NCBI GenBank assembly: GCA_016209035.1
Contig: JACQWX010000056.1
Span: 1-42,425 of the forward strand
Direction: 5' to 3'
Source: Elusimicrobiota bacterium
GTDB taxonomy: Bacteria > Elusimicrobiota > Elusimicrobia > UBA1565 > UBA9628
Length of the DNA stretch: 42,425 nucleotides
Shown: positions 24,976 through 32,952 of the stretch, one piece after another
How positions within the stretch are numbered: the first letter of the stretch is position 1
How the letters are laid out: the number at the start of each line of letters is the position of its first letter
Notes under the pieces: generated by a model
Seen by the model: the letters and a program-made list of their open reading frames with translations, nothing else
Database searches by the model: none
Told to the model about the DNA's origin: nothing
Made by a program: the position numbers and the translations under genes

Positions 24976-26844
24976 TCAGGGATTCGGCGCGTCCGGCGGG
25001 ATAGGGGGGCCCTGGGGCGGCTGGGACGGAGCAGGCGGCTGGGACGACGCGGGCCGGGAGGGCCGGGGCTGGAGGGGGTTGCTTCCTAATCCCGCGCGCT
25101 GGGCGAGCCTCAGCACCGCGAAGCTCGCCTCGGTCACCACCTTCTCCCAGTCGGCCTCGCCGCGGCTGATGCGGTCGAGCTCGCCTTCGAGCCTGGCCGT
25201 GTAGTCGATGTCGATGAAGTTGCCGGTGAAGAAGCGGACCAGGAAATCGGTCACGGATTGCCCAAGGGGGGTCGCGTGGAGCTTGCGCTTCTTCTCCTCC
25301 ACGTAGCCGCGCTCCAGCACGGTGCGCATGATGGCGGCGTAGGTCGAGGGGCGGCCGATGCCGTCCCGCTCGAGCTTCTTGATCAGGGAAGCCTGGGTGT
25401 AGCGCGGCGGGGGCTTGGTCGCGCGCTTCTGGGCGGAGAGGTCCAGCAGGGCCAGGTCGTCGCCGGGTCGGAGCATGGGGAGTTCCGTCCCTGAGTCCTC
25501 GTCCTCCTCCGGCTCGCCCTCGCCGGGGCGCTTGGCGTCCTTGTCCTTGGCCTTGGCTTCCTCGGTCGCGTCCTCGCCGGTCAAGCGCCGCCAGCCGTCG
25601 AAGACGGTCACCTTGCCCTTGGCCTGGAACACGCCCATGGCTACGGGCTCCTTGCCCTTGGGGATCCAGCCTCCGGGAGCGCATGCCGCGTCGATGGTGG
25701 TGATCTGGTCGCGGCCGGCCGCCATCTGGCAGGCGATGAATCGCTGCCACACGAGCTTGTAGAGCTTGCCCTCGTCGCCGCTCCCCAGGAAGTCGGGCCC
25801 TTTCTCCGGATGGGTCGGCCGGATGGCCTCGTGCGCTTCCTGGGCGTTGGCCGCCTTGGTGGCGTGGATGACGGGGTCCTTGGGCAGGTACTCGGAGGGG
25901 AAATCCCCGGCGATGGCCTTGCGCGCGGCGTCGAGCGCCTCGGGCGCCAGGGCCGTCGAGTCGGTGCGGTGGTAGGTGATGTGCCCGTTCTCGAAGAGGC
26001 CCTGGAGCAGCTTCATGGTGACGTCCGGGTTGAAGCCGAGGCGCACGGAGGCGGCCTGCTGGACCGTGGCGGTGTTGAAGGGGGGAGGGGCGTTCCGGGT
26101 GGACTCGCGGCGGTCGGCTGAGAGCACCCGCCAAGCCTGGCGCTTGCACCACTCCACGGTCTTCTGGGCGATGGCCGGGTCGGTGAGGCGCTGGGCCAAG
26201 GGCCGGCCCTTCCAGGCCGCGAGCTTGGCGTTGAACGGGGGCGGCGAACCCGGCCGCTCGAGCTTGGCGCAGAGGACGAAGTAGTCGACGACGTTGAACT
26301 TGGAGATCTCGCGTTCGCGCTCGGCCACGAGCCGCAGGGCGACGGATTGGACCCTGCCCGCGCTCCTGGCCTCCTTGCCCACCCGGCGCAGGGTGGGGCT
26401 GACCACCCAGCCCACCACGCGGTCGAGCACGCGGCGCGCCTGCTGGGCGTTGACCAGCCGCAGGTCGAGAGGCCGGGGCTGGGCCATGGCCTTGCTCACC
26501 TCGGCCTTGGTCACGGCGTGGAACACGACTCGGCGGTAGGTGCGCTCTCCGAGGAGCTGGCTGACGTGCCAGGCGATGGCCTCGCCCTCCCGGTCCGGGT
26601 CGGTCGCAAGCAGCACCTCCGAGGCCTTGGCGGCCAAGGCCGAAAGCTCGGACACGGCCCGGGCCGAACGAGAGATGGTCTCGTAGGTTGGCGTGACCTT
26701 GCCGTCCGCGAACGCCACGGCCAGGTCGCCCTTGACCGGCAGGTCGCGCACGTGTCCGAAGGAGGCGGCCACGCGGTACTCGGGGCCCAGGAAGTCCTTG
26801 ATCTTGCGGACCTTGGTCGGGGACTCGACGACGACCAGCTTCAC
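24976..26844 (-). CDS. topA: DNA topoisomerase I (type IA), lacking C-terminal zinc fingers
   Basis: A 622-aa enzyme that relaxes negative supercoils through a 5'-phosphotyrosine intermediate. The GTG at 26844 is preferred, because the Toprim strand LVVVESPTKVRKIKDFLG follows at once and TATACT sits seven bases upstream. The Toprim acidic triad is seen in ATDPDREGEAIAWH. The catalytic Tyr lies in GHITYHRTDSTAL, and the cleavage-domain motifs RVQSVALRLV and GIGRPSTYA are present. After the core ends (about residue 580), the usual Cys4 zinc fingers and ribbons are absent. The tail is instead a Pro/Ser/Gln-rich low-complexity stretch. A charged Glu/Asp/Lys-rich insert lies near 440. It sits downstream of, and on the same strand as, a GYF_2 gene. 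Confidence 0.96.
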   Translation of the reverse strand: MKLVVVESPTKVRKIKDFLGPEYRVAASFGHVRDLPVKGDLAVAFADGKVTPTYETISRSARAVSELSALAAKASEVLLATDPDREGEAIAWHVSQLLGERTYRRVVFHAVTKAEVSKAMAQPRPLDLRLVNAQQARRVLDRVVGWVVSPTLRRVGKEARSAGRVQSVALRLVAEREREISKFNVVDYFVLCAKLERPGSPPPFNAKLAAWKGRPLAQRLTDPAIAQKTVEWCKRQAWRVLSADRRESTRNAPPPFNTATVQQAASVRLGFNPDVTMKLLQGLFENGHITYHRTDSTALAPEALDAARKAIAGDFPSEYLPKDPVIHATKAANAQEAHEAIRPTHPEKGPDFLGSGDEGKLYKLVWQRFIACQMAAGRDQITTIDAACAPGGWIPKGKEPVAMGVFQAKGKVTVFDGWRRLTGEDATEEAKAKDKDAKRPGEGEPEEDEDSGTELPMLRPGDDLALLDLSAQKRATKPPPRYTQASLIKKLERDGIGRPSTYAAIMRTVLERGYVEEKKRKLHATPLGQSVTDFLVRFFTGNFIDIDYTARLEGELDRISRGEADWEKVVTEASFAVLRLAQRAGLGSNPLQPRPSRPASSQPPAPSQPPQGPPIPPDAPNP

Positions 26845-26851
26845 GCTGGAG

Positions 26852-26857
26852 AGTATA
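26852..26857 (-). promoter_or_regulatory. TATACT -10 box of topA, 7 nt before GTG
   Basis: On the minus strand TATACT is followed by CTCCAGC and GTG. The gene at 28957 has TATACT, GTCCAGC and GTG, an almost identical arrangement. A leaderless topA message is predicted. Confidence 0.6.
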
Positions 26858-26864
26858 GCAAGAG

Positions 26865-27611
26865 CTAGGGCATGTCGGCCCACGGGTCGTCCGCGTCTTT
26901 CGCGTCTTTGTCCGCAGGCAGGGGAGTGGGCTGGGCCAAGGGGGCCTTCGGCCGGATCTTCGGGACGGAGCGGCGGCGGGACGGGGCCTGCGCCTTCGGC
27001 CCAGGCGCCTCAGGCGCAGGGGCGGCGGCAGGAGGCGCGGCGCGGCTGGCGCGCTTCTTGTAGAGGATGTAGGCGGTCGCTGACACGGCGATCAGGACGC
27101 AGGAAGCCGCTACGGCCAGGAGGAGGCGCTTGGAAAGGAACCGCCTCACGAGACCCGGGGCCTCCGTCGGGGGCGCCGTCTCAAGGGCCTGGGCGGCAGG
27201 GACCGTCTCCGAGACCGGCATGGTGATCGGCATGGTCGGGGCGTCGAGACCCGGGCCCAGGAGCTCGTCTCCCAGCCTGAGGGGGCGGTCCATGCCCTCC
27301 TGTTTGCCGTCGACCCGGGCTCCGCATCGGTTGCAGAAGGCCGCGTCGTCCGGATTGGAGTGGCTGCAGCTCGGGCAGCGGAGCGTCGGGGCCTGCGCCG
27401 GGGGCGCAGGTCCCGCAGGCGGCGGGGGGTGGGCCAGGGACTCCTTCAGAACGGCATAGTCGGCCACGGGCTTCCAGTCCGAGGTCCTTTGCGAGCCTGC
27501 CGGGCAGACCAGGGTCCCTGAGCCGAACCCAGGCTGCTTGAGGAGCTCAGGGATCTCCAAAGGCCCCTGGATGGCCTTGCCGTCATAGAAGAAGAATCTC
27601 ACCGGTCCCAT
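26865..27611 (-). CDS. GYF_2-like and zinc-ribbon protein with one membrane helix
   Basis: A 248-aa protein from the ATG at 27611 (a GTG at 27602 is also possible). The N-terminal 70 residues (VRFFFYDGKAIQGPLEIPELLKQPGFG ... WKPVADYAVLKESL) match the GYF_2-type domain that often precedes a membrane anchor. Next comes a double-Cys zinc ribbon, LRCPSCSHSNPDDAAFCNRCGARVDG, then a linker, one hydrophobic helix (LLLAVAASCVLIAVSATAYIL) and a Pro/Ala/Lys-rich tail ending DADDPWADMP. The topology puts the ribbon on the cytoplasmic side. It lies 20 bases before the topA GTG on the same strand, but topA has its own promoter box within this gene's end. The function is unknown. Confidence 0.75.
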   Translation of the reverse strand: MGPVRFFFYDGKAIQGPLEIPELLKQPGFGSGTLVCPAGSQRTSDWKPVADYAVLKESLAHPPPPAGPAPPAQAPTLRCPSCSHSNPDDAAFCNRCGARVDGKQEGMDRPLRLGDELLGPGLDAPTMPITMPVSETVPAAQALETAPPTEAPGLVRRFLSKRLLLAVAASCVLIAVSATAYILYKKRASRAAPPAAAPAPEAPGPKAQAPSRRRSVPKIRPKAPLAQPTPLPADKDAKDADDPWADMP

Positions 27612-27683
27612 CGTACACAACCGATGCTATGTCTTTATTGCGGCCCCCCGAGGGATATCTTAGCATGCTGTAATACTCCCGGA

Positions 27684-27713
27684 GTTCCCCCGTATCCATC
27701 CATGAGGGGGAAC
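27684..27713 (+). promoter_or_regulatory. 8-bp inverted repeat in the leader of the TPR lipoprotein gene
   Basis: GTTCCCCC (27684-27691) and GGGGGAAC (27706-27713) flank a 14-nt loop. It lies just after TAATAC (27671-27676), a possible -10, and ends six bases before the ATG at 27720. In RNA it could hide the start region; whether it regulates is untested. Confidence 0.4.
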
Positions 27714-27719
27714 GCGACC

Positions 27720-28925
27720 ATGGCAAGACCGTGTCCGAAGGCCATCGTGCTGTGCTCCGTGGCGTGGCTCGCGGCCTGCAACCGCGCCGGCCGGTGGGAG
27801 AAGGCCTCGCAGTCGAGCCTCGATCTTTTCGAGAAGGGCCGCTTTGCGCAGGCTCTGGCGCCCGGCGAAGAGGCGCTCACGATGGCCGATGATTGGTTCA
27901 AGCCCGCGGACCTTCTCAAGGAGGTCGTGGTCCTGGTCCAGCAGGCTCACGGCGCCATCAGCGGCCCGGCTGCCGATGGCTTCGCGCGCCTGGGGACGCT
28001 CTACGTGGAGTGGGGGCTCTACGAGCAGGCCGAGCCGCTCCTCAACCGGGCCGGCGCCATCCTCTCGAGGATCGGCGAGCCTTCCCCGGCCGTGCGCGCG
28101 TCCTTGGACGAAGGGCTCTGCGTCATCGCGGTCGACACAGGCCGCCTCGAAGCCGCCCGTCAAGCGTGCCCGGCCGCCTTGGGCGCCCGGCAGGGCCTCG
28201 TGCCGCCGGACCATCCGGACATGGCGCGGGCCCTGACCGCCATGGGACTCTACCATCTGAGGAGCGGCCGCCCCGACAAGGCCGAAGCGCATCTCGAGGC
28301 CGCCCTGAAGGTCTACGAGGATACGCCCGGGGCGGACGTCCAGGGCCTGGCGTCGGCCTTGATGGCGTCAGCCGAGGTCAAAGCGAGCCGAGGCGATCTG
28401 GCCGGCGCTGAAGAGGCCTTCGGCCGGGCCAAGGCCAGGTCGGAGAGCCCCTACGCGACGGTCAAGGCCCTCATCCGCGAGGCCGGCTTCGAGCTTCGCG
28501 GCGGTCAGGCTCGCAAGGCGGCCGGCGCCCTCAACGAGGCCTTGGCCCTGCACGCGGAACTGCCCCTGGCCGACGGGTTCGACCGCGAGATCATCCTGCT
28601 CGGCCTGGGAGAGTCGAACGCCGCCCAAGGGAGGCTCGACGACGCCGAGCATTTCCTGGCGAGGGCCGTGGAGGCCGCCGAGAACAGGCACGGGGTCGGG
28701 ACGCAGGAAGTGACGGGAGCGCTCCGCGCCCTGGGCAAGGCCCAGGTCTCGGCGAAGCGCTACGGGAAGGCGGCCGGGACGGCGCGCCGCCTGCGCGAGA
28801 TCGGGGATTCCTACGGTCCCCGCAATCCTCTTGGCAGGCGCGCCTACGAGTCGGCCGCCGGACTCTACCGGTCCATGGGGTCTCGGGCCGCGGCGGAGCG
28901 CCTGGAGCGCGCGAAGGGGCTTTAG
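27720..28925 (+). CDS. TPR lipoprotein
   Basis: A 401-aa protein. The ATG at 27720 gives a short lipoprotein signal, MARPCPKAIVLCSVAWLAAC, with the lipobox LAAC and lipidation expected on the last Cys; an in-frame ATG at 27702 is possible. About eight TPR-like helical pairs follow, such as FARLGTLYVEWGLYEQAEPLLNRAG, MARALTAMGLYHLRSGRPDKAEAHLEAAL and LGLGESNAAQGRLDDAEHFLARAVEAAE. The repeat spacing of about 42 residues resembles the CHAT/kinesin-light-chain type TPR. The protein probably sits in the inner leaflet of the outer membrane or on the periplasmic face as a scaffold. The gene is divergent from the GYF_2 gene, with a 108-bp shared region. The next gene follows after 31 bases. Confidence 0.82.
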   Translation: MARPCPKAIVLCSVAWLAACNRAGRWEKASQSSLDLFEKGRFAQALAPGEEALTMADDWFKPADLLKEVVVLVQQAHGAISGPAADGFARLGTLYVEWGLYEQAEPLLNRAGAILSRIGEPSPAVRASLDEGLCVIAVDTGRLEAARQACPAALGARQGLVPPDHPDMARALTAMGLYHLRSGRPDKAEAHLEAALKVYEDTPGADVQGLASALMASAEVKASRGDLAGAEEAFGRAKARSESPYATVKALIREAGFELRGGQARKAAGALNEALALHAELPLADGFDREIILLGLGESNAAQGRLDDAEHFLARAVEAAENRHGVGTQEVTGALRALGKAQVSAKRYGKAAGTARRLREIGDSYGPRNPLGRRAYESAAGLYRSMGSRAAAERLERAKGL

Positions 28926-28943
28926 TCGGCCGGCCGCTCTTGC

Positions 28944-28949
28944 TATACT
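28944..28949 (+). promoter_or_regulatory. TATACT -10 box, 7 nt before GTG at 28957
   Basis: TGCTATACTGTCCAGCGTG differs by one base from the topA start region on the other strand. It predicts a leaderless mRNA. Confidence 0.55.
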
Positions 28950-28956
28950 GTCCAGC

Positions 28957-29469
28957 GTGGAGCCTTCGCCGCCGGACTTTCTTCCCTTGGTCGCGGGCTC
29001 GGCGCTGGAATACGCGCTCTCCCGCGCCCAAGGCGAGGGCAGGCTGGTCGTCGAGGTCCTTTCCGTCGCGCAAGGCCCCAAGGGGCCCGAAGCCAGGTGC
29101 CGGCGAACGGAGACGATCGGCGCGGAGTCGTCGAGGAGCGAATTCACGGTCACGAAGGACTCTTCCTGGGTCCGGGTGGATGGCCAGAAGGAGCTCCCCT
29201 GCCGCCCTGCGGTCGGCATGCGATGGGAGGCTCACGCCGTCTCCTTCATGGTCGAGGGGCTCGATGCCGAGGTCCGCGTCCCTGCCGGGGAGTTCGCGGG
29301 GTGCCTGAAGGTCTCCTATCTGGTCGCGGCCGGCGACGCCGGGTCCGGGGAGAGGTTCTACGCTCCCGGGGTCGGCTTGGTGCGGGAGGAGTGCGCCGAG
29401 GAATCCGATCCTTTCGAGGCCGGCTTGGCGCGGCTGCCGGGGATGGGGCGGCGGGGGATGACGGGATGA
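28957..29469 (+). CDS. Hypothetical 170-aa protein, beta-rich, same transcript as ALDH
   Basis: The GTG start at 28957 is supported by the box just upstream. The protein has no clear signal peptide. Its pattern (FLPLVAGSALEYAL ... VRVPAGEFAGCLKVSYLV ... ERFYAPGVGLVREE) resembles a common beta-barrel-like domain of secreted or lipid-anchored hypotheticals, in which the phrase YAPGVGLVR is a hallmark strand. I cannot assign a function. Since related proteins are normally exported, a short N-terminal signal might be missing or the start might lie upstream. Its TGA overlaps the ATG of the aldehyde dehydrogenase gene (ATGA), so the two are very likely co-translated. Confidence 0.65.
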   Translation: MEPSPPDFLPLVAGSALEYALSRAQGEGRLVVEVLSVAQGPKGPEARCRRTETIGAESSRSEFTVTKDSSWVRVDGQKELPCRPAVGMRWEAHAVSFMVEGLDAEVRVPAGEFAGCLKVSYLVAAGDAGSGERFYAPGVGLVREECAEESDPFEAGLARLPGMGRRGMTG

Positions 29470-30908
29470 CCGAGAGGACCGTCCCGCCGCCGGCGCGCAA
29501 CATGACGGCCGACGCGGTCTCCGGGACGGCCGCGGCCGCGGCCGCCGCCGCGCAGCGCTGGCGGGGCTTGCCCGTCTCCGAGAGGGCCGCTCTGGTGGCG
29601 CAGGTCTGGGCCGAGCTCTACCGGCGCAGGCAAGAGCTGGCCAAGGTGGCGCATTCCGAGACCTGCAAGCCCATCGTGGAGTTCTCGGCCATGGAGCTGG
29701 CCCCGGTCGGCCTCATCGTGAAATACTTCACCTCGAACGCCCGCCGCATCCTGGGGGACCAGCCGGCGTGCGTGCCGTGGGTCATGCTCAACAAGAAGGC
29801 CTACGTGCGCTACGCCCCGCGGGGCGTAGTGGGGCTGATCACTCCCTGGAACTTCCCTTTCCTCATTCCGTTTGGAGACGCGGTCCCGGCCATGATCGCG
29901 GGCAACGCCGTGCTGGTCAAGCCTTCGGAGTGGACCTCGCGGACCATGCAGTGGACGGCGGACGCGGTGCGGGGCACGGGCCTCTTGCCCGAGGGGCTCT
30001 TCTCGGTCGTGACCGGCGACGGGTCCGTGGGCCGGGAGGTCCTTAAGGCCTCGGACATGGTCCTGTTCACCGGCTCGACCAGGACCGGCAGGTCCATCGC
30101 CCAGGAGGCGGGGGCTCTTCTGAAGCCCGTCGTGCTCGAGCTCGGGGGCAAGCACCCCATGATCGTGCTCAATGACGCCGCCTTGCCAAGGGCGGCCAAG
30201 GCCGCGGTGTGGGGGGCCTTCGCCAACTGCGGCCAGGTGTGCGTGGGCGTCGAGCGGGCCTTCGTCGAGGAGGAGATCCACGACGCGTTCGTGGAGGCCG
30301 TGCGCCGCGAGATGCAGCGTCTGCGGCAGGGCTTGAGCGGCGAGGGAGTGGAGCTGGGCCGGCTCATCTTCCCGCCCCAGTTCGAGCGGGTCATGGACCA
30401 TCTCGAAGACGCCCGCGCCAAAGGCGCGGCCGTCTTCGGCGGCGAGGTGGTGGACGCCGACAATCTTCTGATCCGGCCCGCCCTGGTGACGGGGGCGACG
30501 CCGGAGATGAAGGTGATGAGCGAGGAGACCTTCGGCCCGGTCCTGCCTGTGATGAAGGTCTCGTGCGCCGAGGAGGCAGTGCGCCTCTCGAACTCGGGCC
30601 CCTACGGCCTGGCCGCGAGCGTCTGGACCACGGACCTCGACCGGGCCGAACGGCTCGCCGCGATGGTGGAAGCCGGCATGGTGGGCGTCAACGAAGTCTT
30701 GAGCCACTACGCGGCGCCTTCCCTGCCCTTCGGGGGCGTCAAATCGAGCGGGCTGGGCCGCCGGCACTCGGACGAGGGGATGCGCATGTTCTGCCACGCG
30801 CAGTCGGTGCTGGTCCACGAATGGCCCGCCGGGATGGCCGACCCGTGGTGGTTCCCCTACGAGGGGCGCAAGTCCAGGCTGGTGGAGTGGATCCTGAGGC
30901 TTGGTTGA
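29466..30908 (+). CDS. NAD(P)-dependent aldehyde dehydrogenase
   Basis: A 480-aa ALDH-superfamily enzyme that oxidises an aldehyde to the acid with NAD(P). The sequence shows the family order: VGLITPWNFPFLIPF, NAVLVKPSEWT, LFTGSTRTGRSIAQ (cofactor loop), catalytic Glu in VLELGGKHPM, catalytic Cys259 in ANCGQVCVGVER, ETFGPVLPV and a C-terminal PFGGVKSSGLGRRH. It resembles the succinate-semialdehyde or broad-substrate group, but the substrate is not clear. The ATG overlaps the preceding stop. The next gene, on the opposite strand, encodes an AOR, another aldehyde-oxidising enzyme, so the region may serve aldehyde detoxification. An extended reading frame upstream (from 29097) is rejected. Confidence 0.93.
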   Translation: MTERTVPPPARNMTADAVSGTAAAAAAAAQRWRGLPVSERAALVAQVWAELYRRRQELAKVAHSETCKPIVEFSAMELAPVGLIVKYFTSNARRILGDQPACVPWVMLNKKAYVRYAPRGVVGLITPWNFPFLIPFGDAVPAMIAGNAVLVKPSEWTSRTMQWTADAVRGTGLLPEGLFSVVTGDGSVGREVLKASDMVLFTGSTRTGRSIAQEAGALLKPVVLELGGKHPMIVLNDAALPRAAKAAVWGAFANCGQVCVGVERAFVEEEIHDAFVEAVRREMQRLRQGLSGEGVELGRLIFPPQFERVMDHLEDARAKGAAVFGGEVVDADNLLIRPALVTGATPEMKVMSEETFGPVLPVMKVSCAEEAVRLSNSGPYGLAASVWTTDLDRAERLAAMVEAGMVGVNEVLSHYAAPSLPFGGVKSSGLGRRHSDEGMRMFCHAQSVLVHEWPAGMADPWWFPYEGRKSRLVEWILRLG

Positions 30909-30923
30909 CCGGCGCGCTCAACC
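30903..30923. terminator. Inverted repeat between convergent ALDH and AOR genes
   Basis: GGTTGA (30903-30908) and TCAACC (30918-30923) flank nine bases. The stem contains the stop codons of both genes. It could act in either direction, but there is no T-run, so it is a weak or factor-assisted terminator. Confidence 0.4.
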
Positions 30924-32915
30924 GAAGAGGGCGCGCACCGCCTCGCCCAGCCCCAGTTCCTCGAGCCGTCTCTTGGACGGCATGCCGGTGTCCGCGTCCC
31001 AGCCGAACTCGGAGCGGTATTCCCTGGCCATGGCGTCCGTGTCCAGGGTGACGCCCCGGTGCGGGCCGCGCTCCAGCGGGGGCAAGCCCCTGCCGCGGGG
31101 ATGCATCCTGGCCTGGCGCGGCGTGATGCCTTCCCGCAGATTGAACGCGTGGCGCAGGTTCTGGATGCGCTCGCCGATCTCGAGGCAGCGCTCCTCGTCC
31201 AAGGCCCAGCCCGTGGCCGCGTTGATGTACTCGTAGAGCGGGAGTCTCGGCCCGCAGCTCATCCCGAAGAGGCACACGCCCGTGGAATTGACCAGCTGCA
31301 TCACCTTGCTGTTGATCGCCTGGTTGCGGGCCTTGCCGAAGGGCGAGAGCCGCCCGCCGCGGCTCTGGACCGGCTTGACCTTCACGGCGTCCTTGCTGTA
31401 GCGGTCGATGAGCATCAGCTCCTGCCAGGTGAAGGAGGCGATGGTGTGCCGGCCCGGGGTCGGCTCGGTCTCGTAGGCCAGCCCGTAGCCCGGGTCGAGC
31501 CTGGGGTCGTGCATCGGGAGCTCCTGGCCGCCGGCGTGGACCGCGAATTCCTCCGCGCCTCTCCCTATCCTGGCCGCGGCCCGCGCCACGCCTTCGGCCA
31601 GCACGTCGCCGATGCCCTGCCGGCCGATGATCATCTCCAGGAGCCGGATCATGGCCTCGGCCTTGCCCCAGCCCAGGTCCAGGCCGCCGAGGTCCCGCTT
31701 CGTGAGGATCCCGCGCTCGGCGCACTCGATGGCGAAAGCCAGCACGCCGCCCGCCGAGATGGTGTCCAAGCCGCCGCGGTTGCACAGGTCGTTGAGCTTG
31801 AAAAGAGCCGGAAGGTCGTCGACCAGGCACAGTGTGCCCAAGGCGGCCAGGGTCTCGTATTCCGGCTTGTGGGTCTCGGCCAGGGGCCAAGGGCCTTCCT
31901 TGACCTCCATGATGCCGCCGCAAGCCACGGGACAGGAGTGGCAGGCGTAGCGCCTCTTCTGGAATCTCAGGACGGCCTCGTCCGCGATCCTGGAGGCCCG
32001 GGAAGAAGGGAAGTCGAAGCATCCCGCGCCTTTCCAGTTCTTGACCGGGCTGTCCCCTGATTCCGCCGACATGGCGGTGACGCCCATGGTCCCGTATTTC
32101 TGGAGGATCTGGCGCCACAGGAGGCCCGCCTGGGCCATGGCGACGGGGGACATCCGCGTGGCCGTCCCCGCCCACTGCATCGTGCGCGAGCCCAGGAGGT
32201 TGCGCACGAAGCCGGCTTGCTTCAAGGCCTTCCCGAAATCCCTGGTCAGGGACCTCATGGCCTGGCCGTCGTGGACCTCGACGGCGCCGCTGCCGCGCAC
32301 CGCCACCGCCTTGAGCCTTTTCGAGCCCATGACCGCGCCGACCCCGGAGCGCGCCGCGTAGCGGCCTCCGTCGTGGCAGATGCCCGCGAACCTGACCAGC
32401 TTCTCGCCGGCCGGGCCGACGGCCGCCACCTTGAAATCGCCCCTGGAGTCGCCCAGCTCCCGGCGGACCAGGCGCTCGGTCTCGACCGCATCCTTGCCCC
32501 AGATGGCGGAGGCGTCCCTCAAGCTCGCATGCTCGCCGTCCACCGCCAGGTAGACGGGCCCGGGCGAGACGCCGGCGAGGAAGATCGCGTCCACCCCCGC
32601 CCGCTTGATCGCGGGAGAGAGATGCCCGCCGCAGTTCGCGTCGCCCCAGCCGCCCGTGAGCGGCGACTTGCACACGACCTCCAGGCGGCCGGTGAAGAGA
32701 GACGGGGTCCCGGTCAGCAGGCCCGAGCAGAATCCCAGGATGTTCCCGGGTCCCAAGGGGTCAGCGCCGGGCTGGATCCGGTCGAAGAGCATCTTGGCTC
32801 CGAGTCCGTAGCCGGTCAGGAACTTCCTGTAGATCTCGTCGGGGACGCTTTCCCGCAGGATCGCGCCCTTGGACAGGTCGACCCACATCGCCCGCCCCAT
32901 GTATCCCTTGCCCAT
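30918..32915 (-). CDS. aor: Aldehyde:ferredoxin oxidoreductase (tungsten enzyme)
   Basis: A 665-aa enzyme that reduces ferredoxin with electrons from aldehydes using a tungsten-pterin cofactor and one [4Fe-4S] cluster. Family landmarks: N-terminal GRAMWVDLSKG, GLGAKMLFDRI, GFCSGLLTGTPSLFTGRLEVVCKSPLTGGWGDANCGG, the cluster motif YACHSCPVACGG, PEYETLAALG and GGQELPMHDPRLDPGYGLAYETEPTPGRHT. A fourth Cys, expected far downstream, probably lies in TGVCLFGMSC. The ATG at 32915 is preceded by a GGAGGAG ribosome site. AOR proteins are oxygen-sensitive and typical of anaerobes. It is divergent from the endonuclease IV gene, and no tungstate transport or pterin genes are visible here. Confidence 0.94.
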   Translation of the reverse strand: MGKGYMGRAMWVDLSKGAILRESVPDEIYRKFLTGYGLGAKMLFDRIQPGADPLGPGNILGFCSGLLTGTPSLFTGRLEVVCKSPLTGGWGDANCGGHLSPAIKRAGVDAIFLAGVSPGPVYLAVDGEHASLRDASAIWGKDAVETERLVRRELGDSRGDFKVAAVGPAGEKLVRFAGICHDGGRYAARSGVGAVMGSKRLKAVAVRGSGAVEVHDGQAMRSLTRDFGKALKQAGFVRNLLGSRTMQWAGTATRMSPVAMAQAGLLWRQILQKYGTMGVTAMSAESGDSPVKNWKGAGCFDFPSSRASRIADEAVLRFQKRRYACHSCPVACGGIMEVKEGPWPLAETHKPEYETLAALGTLCLVDDLPALFKLNDLCNRGGLDTISAGGVLAFAIECAERGILTKRDLGGLDLGWGKAEAMIRLLEMIIGRQGIGDVLAEGVARAAARIGRGAEEFAVHAGGQELPMHDPRLDPGYGLAYETEPTPGRHTIASFTWQELMLIDRYSKDAVKVKPVQSRGGRLSPFGKARNQAINSKVMQLVNSTGVCLFGMSCGPRLPLYEYINAATGWALDEERCLEIGERIQNLRHAFNLREGITPRQARMHPRGRGLPPLERGPHRGVTLDTDAMAREYRSEFGWDADTGMPSKRRLEELGLGEAVRALFG

Positions 32916-32934
32916 GGACTCCTCCGCGCCGCGA

Positions 32935-32941
32935 TATGATA
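32935..32941. promoter_or_regulatory. Shared bidirectional -10 between AOR and endonuclease IV
   Basis: The heptamer TATGATA gives TATGAT on the plus strand (12 bases before the ATG at 32953) and TATCAT on the minus strand, 20 bases before the AOR ATG. It is the only AT-rich patch in the 37-bp gap, so both genes must use it or lie on longer transcripts. Confidence 0.5.
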
Positions 32942-32952
32942 GCATCTCGGGG

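Noticed and set aside
29097-29465. N-terminal extension of the aldehyde dehydrogenase
   Set aside because: It reads the 28957 gene out of frame with Arg/Gly-rich noise; the ALDH start by ATGA overlap at 29466 is typical.
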